Origin: Kocuria sp. cx-455
GTDB taxonomy: Bacteria > Actinomycetota > Actinomycetes > Actinomycetales > Micrococcaceae
DNA length: 64,000 bases
Assembly (NCBI RefSeq): GCF_014698015.1
Contig: NZ_JACXBS010000006.1
Span: 62,001-126,000, forward strand
Reading direction: 5' to 3'
Below are positions 60,528-64,000 of the stretch, one piece after another. Below the pieces are notes generated by a model, which saw nothing but the letters and a program-made list of their open reading frames with translations, did not search any database and was not told where the DNA came from. The position numbers were made by a program, and so were the translations under genes. Each line of letters begins with the position of its first letter. The stretch's first letter is position 1.

Positions 60528-60543
60528 ATTTACTATTGTAAAT
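60528..60543. promoter_or_regulatory. Inverted repeat upstream of the lipoprotein gene
   Basis: ATTTACTATTGTAAAT has two perfect 6-bp arms around a 4-nt spacer, in an A/T-rich patch about 30 bp before the lipoprotein start. The central TACTATTGTA resembles half-sites of BlaI/MecI-type operators. A regulator has not been identified. Confidence 0.5.
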
Positions 60544-60571
60544 TCTTGCACGGGGCGCCAGACTATGTGAC

Positions 60572-61315
60572 ATGGGCAACATGAAAGCCCGCTTCTGGGC
60601 TACTTCTCTCGGATTCACCGCTGCTATCGCTCTTACCGGATGCGGGGCAATGGCCGCCGCTCCGGCCACCGCGCCGCCCGTAACATCCGCACCACCCGTA
60701 ACGTCCGCGCCGGCGGCGCCGCCTTCGGCACCCACCGCGGAGGCTCCGTCCCAGGGGCCCGGTGGCTACCCCGTGGTGACTCCGGAGAACTCACCCCAGG
60801 TGGGTCTGGACACGAACGGCAAGTACGCTCCGGGGCTGAAATTGGCCGCGATGGATCAGGGGCGTTTGTTCTTCGCCTACCCGCAGAACTGGGACGTCAT
60901 TGCCACGTCAGACACGTCCATGAGCATCCGCACCCGGGACGGCCACATTGAGGGCGGCATCGACATCCGGCCGGTGGGCGACCCTGAGCCCGACATGCCC
61001 CACATGACCCACACGCGCACCGTCTACGGCCAGGCCCAAGGACCGGGCCACGCCGCGAACGTGGTGGTGGGCCGGACGGACGGACCGTTCAATGCCGATC
61101 GACTCAGTTGGCGCCTCCAGGATCCGACCACCGGAGGATCCGGGTTGGCCCTGGGTGACGGGCGCGTGGTCGACATCCAGCTGTACGCCATCATTGGCGA
61201 GGGCCAACCCCCGCTGACGGACGCAGAGATCGAGCAGGTGATCGACGACATCCCCAACAACCCGGAGCACCTCGCGGCACAGAACATCTTGGGAACCGTT
61301 CACCACTTGGGCTGA
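60572..61315 (+). CDS. Lipoprotein of unknown function
   Basis: A 247-aa exported lipoprotein: signal peptide with lipobox IALTGC (Cys24), an Ala/Pro/Thr/Ser-rich linker (~25-60), and a globular domain from ~70 (LAAMDQGRLFFAYPQNWDVIAT, VVVGRTDGPFNADRLSWRL). The compact domain resembles secreted PsbP/Mog1-like or DUF-type folds that begin with a YPxxW segment, but I cannot name the family. A possible operator and a terminator frame the gene, so it is monocistronic. Confidence 0.82.
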   Translation: MGNMKARFWATSLGFTAAIALTGCGAMAAAPATAPPVTSAPPVTSAPAAPPSAPTAEAPSQGPGGYPVVTPENSPQVGLDTNGKYAPGLKLAAMDQGRLFFAYPQNWDVIATSDTSMSIRTRDGHIEGGIDIRPVGDPEPDMPHMTHTRTVYGQAQGPGHAANVVVGRTDGPFNADRLSWRLQDPTTGGSGLALGDGRVVDIQLYAIIGEGQPPLTDAEIEQVIDDIPNNPEHLAAQNILGTVHHLG

Positions 61316-61348
61316 CATCGCGCCGACGGGGAGAGATCGGCGCGAGGA

Positions 61349-61384
61349 AAGGACCGGGGATCGCATACGTGATCCCCGGTCCTT
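61349..61384 (+). terminator. Hairpin terminator after the lipoprotein gene
   Basis: A perfect 14-bp stem (61349-61362 with 61371-61384), extendable with a wobble and one further pair, followed by a C/T-rich tract (ctct). It ends the lipoprotein gene. Confidence 0.75.
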
Positions 61385-61497
61385 CTCTGCATTCAGGCGG
61401 CGCGATGTCCGGCTCGAATGCTTACGTTTTACGCAGTTCGGTGCCAAGATTGAAATCAACGAGTGTCATGGATGACACCACTGATGAGGAGGCAGCA

Positions 61498-62118
61498 ATG
61501 TCCAAGCGACCTGAGAATTCCGACCCCATTGCTTCGGCCGGCCAAATCGACGATCCCGACCAGCCCGTGAGCCGCAACGACGACCATCCGACGGATCAGC
61601 AAGAGCAGTCCGAAGACGATCCCGACCACCCCAAGCGATCCTTCCGCCATCGCCGCGCTCACGGGGCCTCCGCTGCCGGGGCCGCTCATTCCGACGAACA
61701 CGCTGCCCGCCGTCGTGGAAAAACCCCCAAGGCCCTCAAGGAGACGGGCTTCCCCAACGTGGACGCCGCCGAGGTCGAGGCCCAGCACGGTCACGACGTA
61801 GATTCCTCCGCCCTAGCTGCAGGGCGGAAATTTCACCCGCCCGCCGGCCGGAAGGACCCCAACCTCCCCAATCTTCCCCCGGCCGGTCAGGACTTTCACG
61901 TGAGCGACGACCATGAACTCAGTGACGGGGCTCGTAGCGACCGGGACGGTGACGACTCCGAGGCAGAGTCCTACGGCACTCCGGAGAACTCGGGTGGGCC
62001 CGAGCCCATCACCCACTCGCGCGCCGTCGAGGACCGCGTGCAGCAGCAAGAGCACGACTTCGACCTGGGGGTCACCGAAGAGGGCGAACGCTACGTCACG
62101 CCCCACGAGGATCGCTGA
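61498..62118 (+). CDS. Acidic, probably disordered hypothetical protein
   Basis: A 206-aa very hydrophilic protein, rich in Asp, Glu, Arg, His and Pro, with no signal peptide, membrane segment or Cys. The start at 61498 has a tgaggagg site; an ATG at 61468 lacks one. Patches of opposite charge alternate (RSFRHRRAHG, then DPDHP; ESYGTPENSGG near the C-terminus). No family is recognisable to me. The gene is followed by the third AAGGTTCCCTAT hairpin, which has a T-tract. Confidence 0.65.
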   Translation: MSKRPENSDPIASAGQIDDPDQPVSRNDDHPTDQQEQSEDDPDHPKRSFRHRRAHGASAAGAAHSDEHAARRRGKTPKALKETGFPNVDAAEVEAQHGHDVDSSALAAGRKFHPPAGRKDPNLPNLPPAGQDFHVSDDHELSDGARSDRDGDDSEAESYGTPENSGGPEPITHSRAVEDRVQQQEHDFDLGVTEEGERYVTPHEDR

Positions 62119-62146
62119 CGCGCCCCTAACCGTCCAGGCGAGTTTT

Positions 62147-62196
62147 AAGGTTCCCTATCCCCGATTCCAACGCCGGAATCGGGGATAGGGAACCTT
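62147..62196. repeat. Palindromic AAGGTTCCCTAT repeat, copy 3 (terminator)
   Basis: A perfect 22-bp stem (62147-62168 with 62175-62196) with a 6-nt loop (aacgcc), followed by a T5 tract at 62195-62199. It is the only copy with a short loop and a U-tract, so it should act as a strong intrinsic terminator for the plus-strand gene and perhaps for the convergent AbgT gene too. It shares its base sequence with the copies at 32106 and 33242. Confidence 0.9.
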
Positions 62197-62247
62197 TTTC
62201 GTGGGTGTGCCACCCCGACCGCGCCGCACGGGCGCCGTGGAGCGCGA

Positions 62248-63903
62248 TCAACGGGTGGGCGAGCCCGGACCCAACGGGATGCCCAGGCCCCACCACGCGA
62301 GGAAGAACAGGAACCAGACCACCAGCATGGCCAGGGACACCGGGATGGTCAAAGACATCAGCGTTCCGATGCCCGCTTTGGGGTACCAGCGCTGCATGAA
62401 CCCCAGGGTCATGGCGAAGAACGGGTTCAGTGGTGAGATCACGTTCGAGGGCGAGTCGCCGATCCGGAACAGCATCTGCGTGGTTTCTGGCGGTATCGCC
62501 AGGTACATGAACATGGGTACGACCACGGGCGCGGTCAGCGTCCACTGCGCGGAGCCCGAGGTGATCAGGATGTTCACCACCGCGACCAGGAGCACGAACC
62601 CGGCGAACAGGACCACGGTGGGCACCCCGGCGTTGCCGAGGAGTTCCGAGCCCTTAATGGCGAGCACCGTGCCCATGTTGGACCAGTCGAACCACGCGAT
62701 GAACTGCGATGCCGCGAAGAACAGAACGATCAACGGGGCCACCTGGGTGATGGCCGAGGCCATCATGGGCGGGATGTCCGAGGGTTTGCTCAGCGTGCCC
62801 GCGACCCAACCGTAGACGGAGCCGCACAGGAAGAACAGGAGCCCGATCGGTACGGCCACACCACTGATGAGCACGGATGTCAGGGGCGATTCGTCCTCAC
62901 CGGGGAACGGGGTGTTGGGCATGAACATCAGGGTGAAGTAGATCGCCAGACCGATGGCCAGCGCGATCATGGCCGCGATCAGACCCCGGATCTCACGCGG
63001 AGAGGTGGAGGAGAGGTCCTTGTCGGTGAGGGTTTCGGCCTGATCGCCATTGCCGTCCTCCTGAGCGGCTCGCTCGGCGGCTTCCTGCTGGTCCAACTCG
63101 TCCGCTTCATAGCGCTTGGAGACGTTGGTGAGCACCAGCTCGGAGACCAATGTGATCACCAGGGCAAGCACCACGGCCGAGGCAGCCGAGAAGAAGTAGT
63201 TGGCAATCGGGGAGACCGTGTACTCGGGATCCACCAGCTGAGCCGCGGACTGGGTGATGCCGCCCAACAGCGGGTCGGTCAGGTTCACAATGAGTGAGGC
63301 ATTGAAACCCGCCGAGGACGAGACGAACGCGATCACGGCGCCCAGCACAGCGGAGCGGCCGGCGGCCTTGAATGCCGCAGCACCCAGGGGAATCAACACC
63401 ACGACAATGGCGTCCGATGCGACCGAACCGGTCACACCGGCCAAAGCCAGGACGAACGTCAACCATCCGGCGGACACCCGGGAGACCACGAGTTTCACCG
63501 CGGTGTTGATCAAGCCGGTGCGTTCGGCCACGGCCACGCCCAACAGCACGGTGATGACCACGCCCAACGGTGGGAACGTAGCGAAGTTCTCGACCGCCTC
63601 ACCCACCATGCGCTGCGCGCCCTCGGGAGTCAGGAGGTTTTGAACTGCGACCTCTTCACCGTCGGCGGGGTTCACCGCGGTAATGCCGACACTCGACAGC
63701 ACGGCGGACAAGGCAACCACCGCGCCCGCCAAAATGACGAACAACCAGAACGGATCGGGCAGCTTGTTGCCCAGCACCTCCACGACGCTCAGTGCGCGGA
63801 TCACGGGGCCGTTTTTCTGTGGCTGTTCCGCGGTGCCATCCGCCGCGCTCGAGGATGAGCCGTTGGTCTTTGTCGCCGTGGTAGCGGCCTCGGTTTCAGT
63901 CAT
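62248..63903 (-). CDS. AbgT-family transporter (p-aminobenzoyl-glutamate type)
   Basis: A 551-aa membrane protein of the AbgT/MtrF family. Members import p-aminobenzoyl-glutamate or export sulfonamides. The N-terminal VVEVLGNKLPDPFWLFVILA, GVAVAERTGLI, AGVTGSVASDAIVVVLIPLGAAAF and SSSAGFNASLIV match the family, as does SGSAQWTLTAPVVVPMFM near the C-terminus. A ~30-residue polar N-terminus precedes the first helix, and a charged cytoplasmic loop lies near residues 265-300. The gagagaa site precedes ATG. The ~97 bp from its start to the window end show no recognisable feature. Confidence 0.93.
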   Translation of the reverse strand: MTETEAATTATKTNGSSSSAADGTAEQPQKNGPVIRALSVVEVLGNKLPDPFWLFVILAGAVVALSAVLSSVGITAVNPADGEEVAVQNLLTPEGAQRMVGEAVENFATFPPLGVVITVLLGVAVAERTGLINTAVKLVVSRVSAGWLTFVLALAGVTGSVASDAIVVVLIPLGAAAFKAAGRSAVLGAVIAFVSSSAGFNASLIVNLTDPLLGGITQSAAQLVDPEYTVSPIANYFFSAASAVVLALVITLVSELVLTNVSKRYEADELDQQEAAERAAQEDGNGDQAETLTDKDLSSTSPREIRGLIAAMIALAIGLAIYFTLMFMPNTPFPGEDESPLTSVLISGVAVPIGLLFFLCGSVYGWVAGTLSKPSDIPPMMASAITQVAPLIVLFFAASQFIAWFDWSNMGTVLAIKGSELLGNAGVPTVVLFAGFVLLVAVVNILITSGSAQWTLTAPVVVPMFMYLAIPPETTQMLFRIGDSPSNVISPLNPFFAMTLGFMQRWYPKAGIGTLMSLTIPVSLAMLVVWFLFFLAWWGLGIPLGPGSPTR

Positions 63904-64000
63904 GAAGTTCTCTCATCGGCTGTCGGGTCGAAGGGGCGCCGCGCTCATGCCCGAGTGCCCCACGACACTATCAAGACAGGAACCAAGGCGTGCCACCACG

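Noticed and set aside
1-64000. tRNA, rRNA and CRISPR arrays
   Set aside because: I found no cloverleaf-like intergenic sequence, no ribosomal RNA-like stretch and no regularly spaced repeats; the repeats seen are isolated palindromes or pairs.

Overview
The window is high-GC DNA with tightly packed genes, frequent GTG starts, ATGA/GTGA stop-start overlaps and families typical of Actinobacteria: mycothiol-type DinB enzymes, NarL-type two-component pairs, a glutathione-independent formaldehyde dehydrogenase and the ureABCEFGD gene order. The mix suggests the order Micrococcales, plausibly a Micrococcaceae relative. That placement is inference from gene content, not from a marker gene. I found no rRNA, tRNA, CRISPR array, transposase or phage module.

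Layout. 1-3.1 kb: the 3' end of an acyltransferase (E2) gene, then a minus-strand P450 / polyprenyl diphosphate synthase pair. 3.4-10.9 kb: a complete urease operon (ureABCEFGD) running into a nickel/cobalt permease and a urea transporter. 11-15.9 kb: LysE exporter, nitroreductase-like reductase, an MFS exporter that appears to share an operator with a MarR repressor, and a CoA-transferase whose 5' end looks defective. 16-21.5 kb: a divergent cluster of aminotransferase, agmatinase/guanidinobutyrase family ureohydrolase, sodium:solute symporter and ThDP decarboxylase, which together look like the arginine transaminase route. 21.6-27.2 kb: formaldehyde dehydrogenase, an orphan small gene, an unusual Baeyer-Villiger monooxygenase fused to an alpha/beta-hydrolase, and a membrane acyltransferase. 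27.4-30.9 kb: two-component system plus a membrane-anchored DUF4097-like protein. 30.9-36 kb: MFS transporter, a DUF559-like nuclease gene bracketed by two copies of a palindromic repeat, an M23 peptidase with a very long low-complexity tail, and a DinB protein. 36-39.5 kb: DHA2 exporter with divergent TetR, and a double-VOC protein. 39.7-47.3 kb: ABC exporter, PaaX-like regulator with a divergent MHS transporter, and a second two-component system. 47.4-53.7 kb: DUF3817 protein, tandem CNNM/CBS membrane proteins, a lipoprotein gene broken by an in-frame TAG, and a DASS transporter, these last two bracketed by a ~90-bp repeat. 53.9-64 kb: housekeeping or metabolic genes (PPOX protein, TIGR01777 epimerase, Gfo/Idh oxidoreductase, C-N hydrolase, MFS, DoxX-like protein, sulfurtransferase, lipoprotein, acidic protein) and an AbgT-family transporter.

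How the parts fit. If the ureohydrolase is a guanidinobutyrase, the arginine cluster would release urea inside the cell, and the urease, nickel-uptake and urea-uptake genes 5-13 kb away would turn that urea into ammonia. The aldehyde dehydrogenase step of that route is not in the window. The most unusual observations are the monooxygenase-esterase fusion, the AAGGTTCCCTAT hairpin family (three copies), the TAG-interrupted lipoprotein, the ~90-bp flanking repeat, the shared MarR operator, and a P450 lacking two canonical residues.
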